Source: Merluccius polli
Lineage: Eukaryota > Chordata > Actinopteri > Gadiformes > Merlucciidae
Length of the DNA: 64,000 bases
Direction of reading: 5' to 3'
Assembly (NCBI GenBank): GCA_030340625.1
Contig: JAOPHQ010004277.1
Coordinates: 242,442 to 306,441 of the forward strand
The stretch's first letter is position 1. Every line of letters starts with the position of its first letter. The position numbers were made by a program, and so were the translations under genes. The notes under the pieces were generated by a model, which saw nothing but the letters and a program-made list of their open reading frames with translations, searched no databases and was not told the DNA's origin. Of the stretch, positions 45,301-56,082 are shown one piece after another.

Positions 45301-46497
45301 CTAGGATGGGAGATACAGCAGGACGTCCTATACAGGACTATTCCAACAAAAGAAGAGGGGAAGAAGTATCAGCTGGTGGTGCCCAAGTCGCTCGTCAGCC
45401 ACTTCCTTCAGTATTTCCATGACAACCCAATAGGAGCCCACCTTGGGCGGCTGAAGACCCTTTTGAGGGTGTTGGAGGTGGCGTGGTGGCCGTCTGTTAG
45501 GAAAGATGTTTGGCAGCATGTAAAAATGTGTAGCACCTGCCAGCAGTACAAAGCTGGGAACACAAAGCCCGCTGGATATCTACAGTCAACTACGGTGGAG
45601 GAAGCTGGGGTGATGATAGGCTTAGACTTCATGGGGCCATTTCCGAGAAGTAAGAAAGGACATGTATACCTACTGGTGATAGTGGACTATTTCACGAAAT
45701 GGGTGGAGTTATTCCCGTTAAAGGACAGTAAAACACACAAAGTCTGCCAGCTCTTGAAAGATGAAATCTTCACCAGGTGGGGAGTGCCAAAATACATGGT
45801 CTCGGATCGAGGGCCACAATTTACAAGTCAAATCCTCTCCGAGCTCTGCAAGAAATGGGGAGTGATTCAGAAACTGACAACCAGTTACCATCCTCAAACA
45901 AATCTCACAGAGAGAGTCAATAGGACTTTAAAGACCATGATGGCTTCCTTTGTTAAAGACAACCACCGAGACTGGGATAAGTGGTTGCCGGAATTCAGAT
46001 TCGCCATTAACAGTGCCAAGCATGAATCCACCGGGCATACTCCCTCAGAACTCATGATGGGAAGGCCACTGAAGGGACCTCTGGAAAGGCTCATTCAAGC
46101 TCCCACCCCATCTCAGCCGCCGTATACACTGCTTGAACGGCAGCATGACATTAGACAAGCGGTTAGGAGAAGAGTGGAGGAGGCCCAAAGCAGACAAGCC
46201 AGATATTACAATGCCCATAGGAGAGTTGTGCAGTATCCGGTGGGAGATCTGGTCTGGGTTAGGGCTCACCCCCAGTCTAAAGCCTCTGAGTATTTTTCAT
46301 CCAAGCTAGCACCTCGGTGGTCAGGCCCAGCGCAGGTGATGAAAAGGCTAGGGCCAGTGAACTATAGGCTTAAATGGCTTAATGACAAAGACAGGCAGGA
46401 CACTGTGAATGTGGTAAATGTCAAACCCTTCTTTGGGGCTTCTCCCCTGATGCCGCTGGCTGGGGGGGGGGGATCTGTGACACTGCCACAAGTGTGA
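42352..46497 (+). CDS. Ty3/gypsy Gag-Pol, uninterrupted 1381 codons
   Basis: The ATG at 42352 lies in the LTR remnant, so the first ~10 residues are LTR-derived. Then come a coiled-coil-like start, a gag capsid with WWMAEKARVRDWKDFKAAFL, no zinc knuckle, protease with VVDTGSTYTLM (~43310), RT with CVDFRGLN, YIDDIIVYS (~44340) and FLGLVGWYHKF, RNase H with VHTDASSVGLGAV (~44780), integrase with an HHCC finger ending CSTCQQY (~45535), catalytic D (GLDFMG), D (SDRGPQF) and E (NLTERVNRTLK), and a C-terminal GDLVWVRAH/WSGPAQV module. No stop or shift is seen. The frame ends inside the 3' LTR. Loss of the primer site should prevent self-copying. Confidence 0.92.
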   Translation: MEERGKCWGDREESLRGYVDQRFEAFEETVNQALTRMEQAMVNCMLRRDEKWKRELSKLKVTSTPQTPRTVPRWSLDVSDITRGDSSVSQSGYAKPPVRIMFPCFGENRDATEVFNFVEQCENFLSLRPLSNGELMASLTAVLTGPARSWWMAEKARVRDWKDFKAAFLNAFLPTDYMTEVEEKVRALVQAPDQCLRDFAYDYRALCLKWKPDMTETEMVRRIMNNCNPSLVSSLRGTCHTVEQLVKVGSMVERDWAAKKEYWAKVNSQRLPERPKTKQAQRLRDGQDSTPSHHMALAEVEPPPLLVVPMETRGYTGEAVVDTGSTYTLMQNSLWQQLSRPGERMVIGEDRPFVLADGKAHTAMGMVKLAYVWHGSVWAVETYIMDDRHLTFPLILGLNFMVRTGVEINVAERKYGLKVKGRWTYFHFLNRGLGQLAWTPKMLSHVNLYVAMPFPQVVGLPQGQSAALQDLVKCLPEEVQPLIQKWTSVCSEKIGKTTVIKHSIPTVDNIPVRSRAYRVSPKKKEIIKDHVERMLKDDIIEPCHSPWGAPVVLTDKADGTPRFCVDFRGLNAKTPQDAYPMPLIHDILESLHGAECFSTLDLRSGYWQVDMEEESRDKTAVVTPFGLFRFKVMPFGLKNAGATFQRLMERVLEDLRGDICFVYIDDIIVYSPSRQQHLKDLDAVFSKLHHANLTLNLKKCHFFKSQLKFLGHVVSREGVEIDPDKTAAVTHYPTPTNIPSLKRFLGLVGWYHKFIPHFANLAAPLNRLQRKGEKWEWTAECQQAMEKLKAALENPPVLAQPNLSLPFQVHTDASSVGLGAVLTQSTSEGDQVIAYASRGLKGAECNYSTSEKECLAVVWAVEKWEHYLEGVSFEVYTDHAALSWAFNTPKTTSRLTRWTLRLQRFQFRVHYRKGCMNTVPDALSRAAEPLSEVVMASCVDPKAGSWATDLPTSLAEIAQAQALDDYVHEVKDKAAPGVQQADRLGWEIQQDVLYRTIPTKEEGKKYQLVVPKSLVSHFLQYFHDNPIGAHLGRLKTLLRVLEVAWWPSVRKDVWQHVKMCSTCQQYKAGNTKPAGYLQSTTVEEAGVMIGLDFMGPFPRSKKGHVYLLVIVDYFTKWVELFPLKDSKTHKVCQLLKDEIFTRWGVPKYMVSDRGPQFTSQILSELCKKWGVIQKLTTSYHPQTNLTERVNRTLKTMMASFVKDNHRDWDKWLPEFRFAINSAKHESTGHTPSELMMGRPLKGPLERLIQAPTPSQPPYTLLERQHDIRQAVRRRVEEAQSRQARYYNAHRRVVQYPVGDLVWVRAHPQSKASEYFSSKLAPRWSGPAQVMKRLGPVNYRLKWLNDKDRQDTVNVVNVKPFFGASPLMPLAGGGGSVTLPQV

Positions 46498-47225
46498 GTA
46501 ATTCTATCCCTGTTACCCATGCTTTTACTTTGGGGCTATGCATAGTTTCCTGTTGCCTGTGTCCTCTGGGGGCAGCCAAGATCACAGGTGGAGGGGTGTG
46601 GCCTAGGGAACAAAGGAGAGAATTGTTTGGGGCGGGGGAGACAAAATGGAGGAAAGGGGAAAATGCTGGGGGGATGGAAAGAGAGGCGAGAGGATCCTGG
46701 TTGTCTCCAGTAGCAAAGCATTTAGCTCTTTTTTGTGGTGTTTCTGTTTCGATCGGATGTTAAGGAATTCAATGAAGTGAGGACCATAACTATTGAGCGG
46801 TGGGACTGGAAATCGAACTCTAGGCCGGACTACTCATTCCCCGTTCTGCGTCCGGTGAGTTCGATTCTTTTGGACCCTTTTTCTTCCATTTTTGCAATGC
46901 ATTGCTGTTCCTGATTTATATTTTTGCATTTTGAAGGGAGGACATATTCTTGGGTTTTTGGACATTTCATTTGGACTATGCGGGCTGTTTAAGGAGGCCT
47001 TGTTTGAGTTGGACACTGATTGCTTTAAGAATTGCTTTGTATTCCTAATAAATTGTTGTTATCATTCATTTAAGTTTTCTATTTAGTGCATCTGCTTGTC
47101 AGGGTGAAGAGGGCTTTAAAGGCTCAACAAACCGAATCTCCTCTACTAACCGGATCTTAGTAAATAGATCACATTAGCTCTCGAATTAATTATAACTAAG
47201 CTTAAAGTGGAAGCTGATTGTTATA
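46476..47225 (+). repeat. Ty3 3' LTR
   Basis: Starts TGTGACACTG after a G-rich tract. AATAAA lies at about 47048-47053. It ends GTTATA rather than the usual CA, followed by CTAT, so one end base may have mutated. About 550 bp of it have no partner in the 5' remnant. Confidence 0.8.
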
Positions 47226-47303
47226 CTATAGTGAGAAATGCGAGCCCAATTCCGGCGGAAACCCAGAAACAGCGGAGGAATAACCGAGTTGCATAGCGCA
47301 CCT

Positions 47304-47340
47304 ATATACTGTATATATATATAGATATAGATATATATAT

Positions 47341-47407
<67 letters not shown>

Positions 47408-47560
47408 TACAAAAAATTATATATATTATATATATTTATATATTATATATATATATATATACAGTATATATATATATATATATATATAATTTTTTGTTTT
47501 GTTATTGCTATGATAAGAATTTATGGATGCTACCAGCCCAACGTTACCTAACTTTGACTT
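47304..47560. repeat. Long TA microsatellite
   Basis: Mostly (TA)n with short interruptions, directly abutting the right end of copy B, where the expected TTAA is missing. Confidence 0.9.
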
Positions 47561-47787
47561 ATTTGTGTAATGAAATGTTTTGAATTGAAATTCAAAAAAA
47601 TGAATTGTCTAACAGGCATCTTACACATCTACTTTGTTTTAATCAATGTTGGTGTATATTGTTGTACACTTTTAGTATGAGGAATATGACTGCAGTTTTT
47701 GATAGTTCTGATGGAGGTTTAAACTTCATGACAGGTGTCCTGTATAATAATATATATTTTTTGTGTTTTCAGGTTGCTGCAACAAAT

Positions 47788-49516
47788 ATGACTTGGCACT
47801 GTAAGTTGTGTTCAGCTTCTTTTACCACTAGAACATATTTATTTAAACACTGCAGGCTGCAGCACAGCCACTCCCATGCCTCCATGATGATTGTATGTGC
47901 ACATTTCAGACACTTAGTGCACTGAGTACTCATCTGTCAAGATATCATACTCAAGAACACAATGGCAATGCAAAGGAGATTCAGGAACTTGTGACTTTCA
48001 AGTGTCCTTTATGCACATTTCAGCAACCTTTTTTTGAGTCTGTACTCCTCAGTCACATAAGAACACACTTAAAAAAGCATGAGACAGTGGTATGCCCATA
48101 CAAAGGTTGTAACTATAGCACTCCATGTTGGTTATTAGTATTTATTGTGATGTCCAGCCCACCGGTGAAAGAGCTAATGGACCGCTGGCCTGCTCTTCAT
48201 ATGCAGTCTGAGGTAATATGGGTCAACTCTTTCATCTTTGCTAAATAAATTTAAGAAATACATTCATTTTGTATGTTCTTTTTTCTGTTTTTATCTTTGC
48301 TACTGTATCACATTGTGTGTGATGTTGCCTAATTTCATTCATCATAAAATAAATAATTGCTATTACTGTCCTTTCCTCAATGCAGGTATATGCAGAGTTC
48401 CAACGCATAACTAACCAGAACCTACCTAACACTTTCTATGCCGAGCTTGATCGCCACACTCCTCGTTTGATGGCCTTGTTTAGGCAGAAAGCTTCCAAAA
48501 CTGGAAAGACTGCAGATACTTTGGCAGACATTTTCAAAGTCCATGATACACAGGTGATTATACATTTCACAGGTAGAGTCTTAGTGTAATGTTGGGAGTG
48601 TAATGCTTCAAATAAGCTTTTGAATTCCACAATTGCACCAGTCAGCAGGTTATTAGTGGATTTATGTGCAGATATTGGTAATTAATTAATAATTAGTTGG
48701 GACTGTTTGGCATTGGGTTTGATTAGTAAACACTATTTTAATCTTCTTAGGAATTACATGATGTCCACACAAGGCGTACCACTGTTCTCCATGCCCTTCC
48801 TGTGTATCTACGTGAGGAAGTCTCTGGATTTTTCAGAACATGTGTGGTAAGTCCCAATAAAGAGATATCAGTCCTATTGTACTGTAAATTAACCAATTCA
48901 TATTTTCATTTCATTTACAACACACTAGAATTTCTGTATATGTACCAGTGTGTCAACTACAAACCTCTGGCAAGATGTTTCTAAGTGTGAAGTGTCATTT
49001 TGAGCCCATTACGGCATCAAAAAAAATCAAGTAGCCGTCATTAGCCTAACAGTGGAACACATAAAAGTCATCTCATTTCTCAGCAACGAGAGCACAACGC
49101 AGCAGAATGAAGGAGTCTTTCAGACTTGTGTATTTATTGTTATTTATGACATCCAACTGTTTTCAAAATTGCCACAGCCATAGTTAGTGATTAGTATATG
49201 ATCTCCCTTTCATTTTTTTAAGGATGATATGGATGAGCCAGACCTGGGGGATGCATCAGTGGTCCTCCTTACAACCGTCAGTGATGATGCCACAAGCCCA
49301 GTTCACTACCACCCAGTGAGAGTCTCTGTCATCCTAGAGGGTGATGTGGTTGTCAATCTCCCCACGCTTGCTGATGCCTTCCTGGTAATGTTCGGCCTGA
49401 TCTATGCACTACATCTCAGCTATCCCAAGGGACTGACAAACATGTTTGAGTTCACACAGAAAATCTTGCTTGGTCTTGATGACTTTAAACTGTCACCCAA
49501 GCTTGCAGACTCTTAA
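47788..49516 (+). pseudogene. Multi-exon C2H2 zinc-finger gene, broken copy
   Basis: Acceptor TTTTCAG precedes 47773 and ATG is at 47788. Exon 2 gives C2H2-like fingers: CKLCSASFTTRTYLFKHC, CTFQTLSALSTHLSRYH, and CPLCTFQQPFFESVLLSHIRTH. A frameshift near 47885 separates the first from the rest. Later exons: to 48212, 48386-48553, 48751-48846 and 49223-49516 (TAA), all with GT/AG borders. The last exon encodes an acidic, Leu-rich region ending in LLGLDDFKLSPKL. I associate this layout with a multicopy, uncharacterised fish gene family. The 5' exon may lie at ~40780-40897, in which case the Ty3 and copy B sit in its intron. Exons between 48130 and 48170 appear lost. Confidence 0.6.
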
Positions 49517-50060
49517 AAATGACCTGATGTTGTATGTGTAACTCAAGATCCAAAAAGGAGTGGTGGATTCTGGCTCAGTCTGTTAGAGCATAGTCCACAA
49601 TGAGAATGTCATGTCAGGTCCATGTTGACTACTGTTCAACTGTTGATGTTAAAGTTGCTGCTCTACTCAACTGGTTTTAAGCCAAATGGCACAAAGTACA
49701 CACTGTCTTTGTACTAATGTACATTTTATTATTGTTAAACTGAAATGCAGTACTATATAGTTTTGGGACATCTTTATATGTGGCGAATCAAATCTCTCGC
49801 TCTCGCTCTCTCTCTCTCTCATATACAGTATATTGTTTTCATTTTGTGCTAAAATGCACAGGTGTGGGCAAATCTTTCTAAACAGATGTAGACTTGTTAA
49901 TTGTTGTTTTTTATTTGTTTTGTTTTTTATTTCATATATTTTTATGCTAAAAGACTGGGCAAGAAAAGTTTCTACTAAACACCTGAATAGAAAAAAATCT
50001 TTACTTTTAATTTGATGGGGTTTTTTTTACTTTTAAGTCAAGAGTACTTATTATTTGTAA
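49517..50060. other. 3' flank of the zinc-finger pseudogene
   Basis: No gene is seen. It includes a CT microsatellite near 49796-49820 and AT-rich sequence. A polyadenylation site for the upstream gene may lie here, but no AATAAA stands out. Confidence 0.4.
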
Positions 50061-50427
50061 GGCAATCAGTTGCCACAAATATTTTAAGTTTGGAGGTAAA
50101 TGGTTTTGAGTTGTAACAAGTCTATGTTTTTGAGTTATGGGTAATCAGAAGATTGATTGAAAAAACTAATAAATGTTAAGTTTATGAAACATAAAAATCT
50201 CGAGTTTTCATGCTTGAAATGATTAAGTTCTCTTGAGTTATTGCAATGAGAAAGATGAATAGATATTCTAAGTAGAAGAAACAGAACATTTTTGAGTTGG
50301 CTTAATCAGTAAATTTAATTTAATTATAATTTAAAATTACATTTAACGTAAACTCCAAATATATAAGCGATGCTATACTCAAATGTTTGAGTTTATGAAC
50401 TTAAAAAAATTGTGGCAACTGATTGCC
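50061..50427. mobile_element. Small inverted-repeat element (MITE)
   Basis: GGCAATCAGTTGCCACA at 50061-50077 is repeated as its exact reverse complement at 50411-50427. The interior is AT-rich with scattered TGAGTT words. Outside the arms, similarity continues imperfectly toward a likely end at CACTGTAAACCCG (minus strand, near 50470). No duplication was fixed. Confidence 0.6.
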
Positions 50428-50649
50428 TCACTTTTTTTGAGTTCTGCTTACTTATTCGGGTTTACAGTGCACTACATGGCAGGAATTAATAATTGCATGT
50501 GAACCATCTCTGCTCTTGAAGTTTAAAAGTGTTTTTATCCAGTTTGATTTAAGTTCAGAGTGTCTGGTAAGAATTTGTGTACAGAAGTCATACAGAAAAA
50601 ATATATGTTTTTTTTATATTGTCAGTCATTTTCAATTAGTTGACATAAA

Positions 50650-51115
50650 AAACATAAAAAGACATCATAGATGCCTTTTACAGTAAAAATACACACTTAA
50701 AAAACATATAATTGTGTGTATTTACTTATAAAATGCATATACATTTTACACTGCAACATATAATTTAAAACAACAAACATTACATGGAACATATAAGAAA
50801 CATGGAAAAACATCATAGGTTCTCTTTACAGTAAATACACATGTTGAACAAAAAATGTATATAATTGTGTGGGTTTACATATAAAATGCATATACATTTT
50901 AAACTGCAACATATAATTAAAAACAACAAACATTACATGGAACATATAAGAAACATAGAAAAACATCATAGGTTCCCTTTACAGTAAATACACATGTCAA
51001 GCAAAAAATGTATATAATTGTGTGGATTTACATATAAAATGCATATACATTTTAAACTGCAACATATAATTAAAAACAACAAACATTACATGGAACATAT
51101 AAAGAAAATATAATT
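50650..51115. repeat. ~150-bp tandem repeat, three copies
   Basis: The word ACATCATAG recurs at about 50662, 50810 and 50963, followed each time by TTTACAGTAAA, ATATAATTGTGTG, ATAAAATGCATATACATTTT and AACAACAAACATTACATGG. Copies two and three are nearly identical, and copy one is older. It is an AT-rich minisatellite. Confidence 0.85.
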
Positions 51116-51269
51116 TAACATGCACATTACCTATAAATGTCATACACAATGTTCTCTTTATGTATACTTGTTTCTTATAATATAGTTGTATGAGAAAAAT
51201 GCAAAAGGGGCCACTTTCAGGAGTAAACCATATATTGCACATATTATCCTTGTATAAAGATTTACTACT

Positions 51270-51497
51270 GAGGTAGTGGTAAATTCTTATAATTTTCTTC
51301 CATTTTATTTCCGTATGGGTATGCCCTTTAACCTTAGCTACAGCCAATCTAGCAGAAAGGGAAATTGCAGCCAGTAACTTCGAAACCAAATTTTGACATG
51401 GTATGGGTTTACCATCAACCGCTTTTAAACCCACACTGTTACCAACATTTACCAAATCAAGTACTTCACCGAAAACATAACGCAAATCCTTATACAC
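51270..51497 (-). pseudogene. Retroviral RNase H fragment
   Basis: On the minus strand the reading DLRYVFGEVLDL, then GKPIPCQNLVSKLLAAISL and LAVAKVKGHTHTE, matches the C-terminal half of retroviral RNase H (the DSRYAFG and LP..AV.K..GH blocks), with Asp-Leu where Asp-Ser is usual. Flanks are unrelated. It is a remnant. Confidence 0.6.
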
Positions 51498-51499
51498 CT

Positions 51500-53035
51500 T
51501 AAGGGTTTATAAAAACAACATGTCCTATTTAATGCCACCATTTTCACTGCTCAAACCGACATATCTGAGACCTATCCCATCCTCCACCTTTCAATCCAAC
51601 CGGTTTGATGGTTTCATCTTCTCATCACTTCATGATCAAGTGAGTCAGCGCTCAGTGAATTGGCCAAGTAATCGTGACTGTGCCTGCCTTAGGTTGTCCC
51701 GAGGTTTCAAGGTGGGATCACCCGTCATAGGCTAACCAGCCTTCCATACTGGCCTGTTGCAGGATGCCGTGTATGGGGATAAATCCCTTCTGATTCTTAT
51801 GTCCAGCCCATAGGATAGGTGGCTGTGGAGGAGTAGAGACGGATATCTAAGACAGCTACCCATGCAGTCATGTGCATGCGTAATGGAGACACCACACAGT
51901 GTTAACGCTGTAGTTATGACGTGGTGGTGGATGAAGCTAACAAATAAAGATTTATAACAGCATAACAGTGTTAGGCGTTGGCGTTTGCAAGGTAAACCCA
52001 ATACTTCCTGATGTCAATGAACCATCTAGCTTATGCATTAGATCCCTTCCCAACAAATTGCTTAAGTACTTGCAATGATAACTTTAACCAGGTTATTGCT
52101 CAAAAGGATGTTAACAACCTATGTTGATACTGAATAAAATGTACCTTGTGACTTTCACACAAAGGTAAATAGTCTCGTAACTAGGAGAAATGGCATAAAA
52201 ATTGTACAATACAGTAAGTATTATTCTAAAACTCCACTAAGTTAACAGTAACTCATTACCACACGCTATATAATTATTTGTAAGTTGACCACTGGGGGTA
52301 ACTACAATCAAACCCACACACACACAGAAGCATGTGTGCAGAAAACTACCTGGACTACGACATGCAATGCAAGTTTCTAGCAATTGGGGAGCTGTTGTCT
52401 CCACTTGCTTAAACCTCATTCATATCACACTTGTGTTGGCATGTTCAGGGAACATTTGTCTGACCAAAACAACTCGACAATTAAACAAGTATAACACAAA
52501 ACAAAAACAAAAACAAAATGCAATTTATTTAACAAGCACATGGAAAGCGAGATATGGCTCGCCATGACAACAGAGGTGGGACTTGTACCACGCAGTCCAC
52601 CCTTCCCCTTTGGGGACACACCTACTGTTAGACTTGAGCAACCCAGAGCAAACTTCACCATTTCTTTTAACTGTTTCAACATCACACTATGGAAGTATTT
52701 TTATGGACTTATTTTATTGCTACATACACAACATTGCGTAGCAGGTTTTTACATTGTAATAACTACCGCTTTAAATGAATAGTATCCAACTTAACTGAGC
52801 TGTTGGTCTGCTAATTGTCCCACAAAACACTAAAAAACTTTTACACACACAGTTATAAAACAAATCAACAGAAAACACACAAACAAATAACAGTATCTAA
52901 TAAATCAACACTACATGTGTACTTTCTATGTCCCAACAGATCCTTAACCGTTCTAATGATCACAGCGCTTTCTTTATTATGTTTTATTCTAACTCCTCTA
53001 TTGTACTGCGATCCCCATGGACATACTGAGCTTGT
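51500..53035. other. No gene recognised
   Basis: Mixed unique-looking DNA with short open frames that have no recognisable motif. There is a CA run near 52313-52325. Confidence 0.4.
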
Positions 53036-53155
53036 TGTCCCTTTACCATTTTGCACTGTAAGGCGACCTTGAGTGTCTTGAAAGGCACCTTCAACTAAAA
53101 TGTATTATTATTATTGTTATTGTTATTGTTATTATTATTATTATTATTATTATAG
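53036..53155 (+). mobile_element. LINE-like 3' tail with (TTA)n
   Basis: GGCGACCTTGAGTGTCTTG and GAAAGGCACC precede a (TTATTG/TTA)n run at 53104-53153, the usual shape of a fish LINE 3' end. It is heavily 5' truncated. Confidence 0.45.
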
Positions 53156-55303
53156 GTAAACTCCTGCATACCTCTTTATTGCCCCTCTCTCTCTTGACCA
53201 CGTTTCTCCCTTTCCCTTCTTTCACTTTCTCTAACTTTTCTTACACTTTCTCTAACTTTTCTTACACTTTCTCTAACTTTTCTTACCCCTCATCTCTTCT
53301 TCTATCCTTCTATTTACTTCCCTCTGACTTTCTAAATAAATCCTTCTGTTTTAAGAATCACCACTTACTGTCACCATCCCATTTTGCCATGTCCAACTTT
53401 CCTTTCCTTCTTTGTTAACCTTGTAATGTTTTGTTTAGCATTACTTCCATGTCCCTGCACACTTCTACATCAAATGTCCCTTCCTTTGGCCATCTAATGC
53501 TTGTCTTAGCTGTCCTTTTTCTCCCACTTCTCAGAGATCTTTTTGATCTCATCTTTAAGTAGATAACAGTCCCTACCTAAAACTTCTACTGCTGTTAACG
53601 TCATGTTTATTTTCTAGGTGAACACTGTATTTTAAATTATACTTATTATTAACGTTACTTTTACTTTATCAAATGCTATATGTATATATTTGTATTAACT
53701 TTACTCTTTACTTAATCAAAGGATATATATATATATATTTTTTTTTAATTAACTTTACTCTTTACTTGAAACCCCCCTTTTTTTAACTTTATCCCCCAGC
53801 CACTGAAATGCGCCCTCCTATTTTAGTTTTCCACTTTGTCTATGCCAATTGAAATTTAAATGTGCTCTCCCCCCACCTTTACTGCCTCCCACTCCTCCTG
53901 AGTCTACTTGGTTCCTTTCAACCTCTCTTCTGATCACGGTGATACAATAAGTGATACAATAGTTGATACAACAGCGGGTTATCAAACCTCCAAGTCTCAG
54001 AGCATCTCCGCACGCCTCCTCAGAGGGCCTTCTTAAACGCTTTTTCCAGCACCTCTGTAAAATAAAAGAAAACGGGCTGTACAAGCCTCTAAATGACTAA
54101 TCACTGGACCGCGACTTGAATACAGAAAAAAGAAACGTTAAAGCATTTTTATAGCCAACGATGAAAACGGCCGAATTTGTGCACAAGGTTCTGGGCGAAT
54201 AAGATCACCACCTCGCCTTTAATTACAAAGAAAATGACCCGACATTGAAGCCAGTCTTTTGGTATAAAACATGAACGGTCAAATGGGCTGTATCAGGTTC
54301 TAGGATTTCCCGTCTAGAACGACCCGCATACAGAAATAAAACGACGAGGCCTTTTATGTAGCCCCTCGGAATTTGGAACAATACCAACAAACACTATACG
54401 CGTAATATACAGAGCTCGAAGAATATTGTCTACTCTACCATTCCAACCCAATAATGGAATTTATTCAAAAGAATTTAGCTGAATTTAGAAAACTTGCCAA
54501 CCCGGACTTTACCTGCAGCGTAAAGTCAAACCCGATTTTATACTCCACCCCTTTACCAACTAAGCGAGCTTGTCCCACATTAGCAGCATACTGTAGAGTT
54601 AGGTTCCACCCCTAAACCCCGTCGTAGAACCTGGTCTCACACTCACCTGAGACCTGGGCGCTGACTGATATCACAGTCCTTCTCTAGTAGAAGCGGCACC
54701 AGCAGCTGACACACTTCCCTTCGTCTCCTTAACAAGAAATTGATCTTCCTGAAAACCAATGTCAGAGTCTATATCTCTGATCAATCAGACCTTCAAACAA
54801 GACCAATTTCCTTAAGGCTGTGACTGGGGTACCCTACCGACAGCTTAACAACTTAACTCCTTTTGGGAGCCTGTACGGTAGTAAAAACCACTCTACCCCC
54901 GGAATTCCCGTCAGACAGGGAGAGACCTGCCCAGTCTCTAGGGCACGTTTCCCACTAATTCGTACCGCTACAGAAAGCCCACAGGTTTTAAATAAAAATC
55001 AATTTAGGAACCACAGATCACCTTTGTTAGTAAAACACAGAGCGTTGTATGGTTTAGTGCATGCACGTCGATCATCCGCAGATTCCCTCTCACTTTAACT
55101 CTCTTTTCCCCATAATAATGGTTCGTTAATTTGGAGAGGCACTTTACCTGCTGCTCGGCGGCAGAATGAGGCAAACAGATCACACAAGTTTCTAACTAAG
55201 AAGTAAGAACGCAGCTTACTTTTTTGATGAGTGGCCACTCAGTTGTGTGATCTGCGGCCCTTCTGCTGCAGCCGACCAGCCGGGTGGTGGGCCCCTATTC
55301 TTC
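53156..55303. other. Mostly unassigned; 21-bp triplicate and possible retroviral leader
   Basis: A pyrimidine-rich part contains three tandem copies of a 21-bp unit, CTTTCTCTAACTTTTCTTACA, at about 53226-53288. From about 54000 to 55303 the sequence lies downstream (minus strand) of an LTR and primer site, so it may be leader and gag remnant of that element, but I recognise no Gag motif. Confidence 0.35.
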
Positions 55304-55304
55304 A

Positions 55305-55322
55305 ATCCTGTTCGTGACGCCA
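55305..55322 (-). promoter_or_regulatory. Primer-binding site of the antisense ERV
   Basis: Reads TGGCGTCACGAACAGGAT on the minus strand, four bases after the LTR end. TGG at the LTR edge is diagnostic. The tRNA is uncertain: the TGGCGT...CAGGAT pattern is closest to serine-type tRNAs that I can recall. Confidence 0.55.
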
Positions 55323-55326
55323 ATTA

Positions 55327-56082
55327 TGTTGTGGAAAAAACTAGTACAACATAATACTTAACTTAACACAATAAGAGAGTTCGGGAGATCTGGAGTATGA
55401 AAGATAAAGACTTTATTTGTACTCAAGAGCAAGCACAAATAGAGCCGAGTTTGTTTGACAAAGAACTGGTATTGTGCTTCACACTTCAGGTTTATATAGG
55501 TTACCTTTGTGGTTTCCTCCTCCATGCATTAATCACCCAATCAGCACTCTATACAGTGTTTATTATCCGAACCTAAAGATTAGGCTCCTCCCCTGTGGCC
55601 CGTTCACAGCTCCACATCAGCTGGGCATATGTTAAACTTCTGCAGCACATGTCATTGTGAGATAAAGTTAACTATAAACTAAATCACTGATTTGAGATAG
55701 TTTACATATAATAAATACCAATCTTGAGTAAAGTAATAATTCAAAGAAAACAATTGTACCTGTAACAAAATATCAGTCAACATAAAGATGTATTGCATTC
55801 TGTATGAGCACAATGAAAATCACACCCAATAAATATTCCTTTAACCAATTGACTATGATACCACAATTTATGATGGTAGAATCCACTCAGAGTATGCACT
55901 GATTAACTTTAAGGATAACTTTAACTTGATTAACCATAATATAGACAAAGAGACTAGGCAAGTCTACTTTCCACAGAGTTGTCGGTTGACCCCCCTCTGA
56001 TCAGGGGCCAAAAGGGACAAATGCAGATGTGTGAGTATCTTGCTGCGTAATTAACAATTGTAAGGGGGCCGCTTTATCAACA
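55327..56082 (-). repeat. Antisense retroviral LTR
   Basis: On the minus strand it starts TGTTGATAAAGCGGCCCCC and ends CCACAACA (756 bp). A TATA box, CTATATAAACC, lies near 55489-55499 and AATAAA near 55411. The TGTTG...GGCCCCC start parallels the other two ERV LTR types here. A primer site follows immediately, so it is a 5'-type LTR. Confidence 0.65.

Larger units (their letters stand above)
42182..47225 (+). mobile_element. Ty3/gypsy LTR retrotransposon with truncated 5' LTR
   Basis: The element is flanked by CTAT (42178-42181 and 47226-47229) in copy B; the empty site can be read from copy A. The 3' LTR (46476-47225) is 750 bp, whereas the 5' side keeps only its first ~200 bp before jumping into gag. 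The primer site and leader are lost. A G-run with GGATC before 46476 is the likely polypurine tract. The single gag-pol frame is intact. Confidence 0.85.
41355..47303 (+). mobile_element. TTAA-flanked (Kolobok-like) element, copy B, split by Ty3
   Basis: Starts AGAAGCACTATGCAACTCG after TTAA (41351-41354) and ends CGAGTTGCATAGCGCACCT at 47303. The expected right TTAA is replaced by ATAT, where a long TA microsatellite begins. Without the Ty3 element it is about 900 bp and is nearly identical to copy A in opposite orientation. The Ty3 insert lies in it at 42182-47225 with a CTAT duplication. Confidence 0.75.

Noticed and set aside
34725..47303. piggyBac as the source of the TTAA twins
   Set aside because: TTAA fits, but the ends start AGG/AGA and not CCC, and no piggyBac-type sequence is inside.
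54820..55098. 92-codon plus-strand frame
   Set aside because: No motif, opposite to the antisense LTR and leader. Likely chance.
29696..56082. One antisense provirus (LTR and primer site at 55-56 kb, RNase H at 51 kb, integrase at 31 kb) split by insertions
   Set aside because: Order fits, but a 20-kb gap holds a multi-exon gene and unrelated DNA, and the possible far LTR near 27961 does not match the one at 55327.
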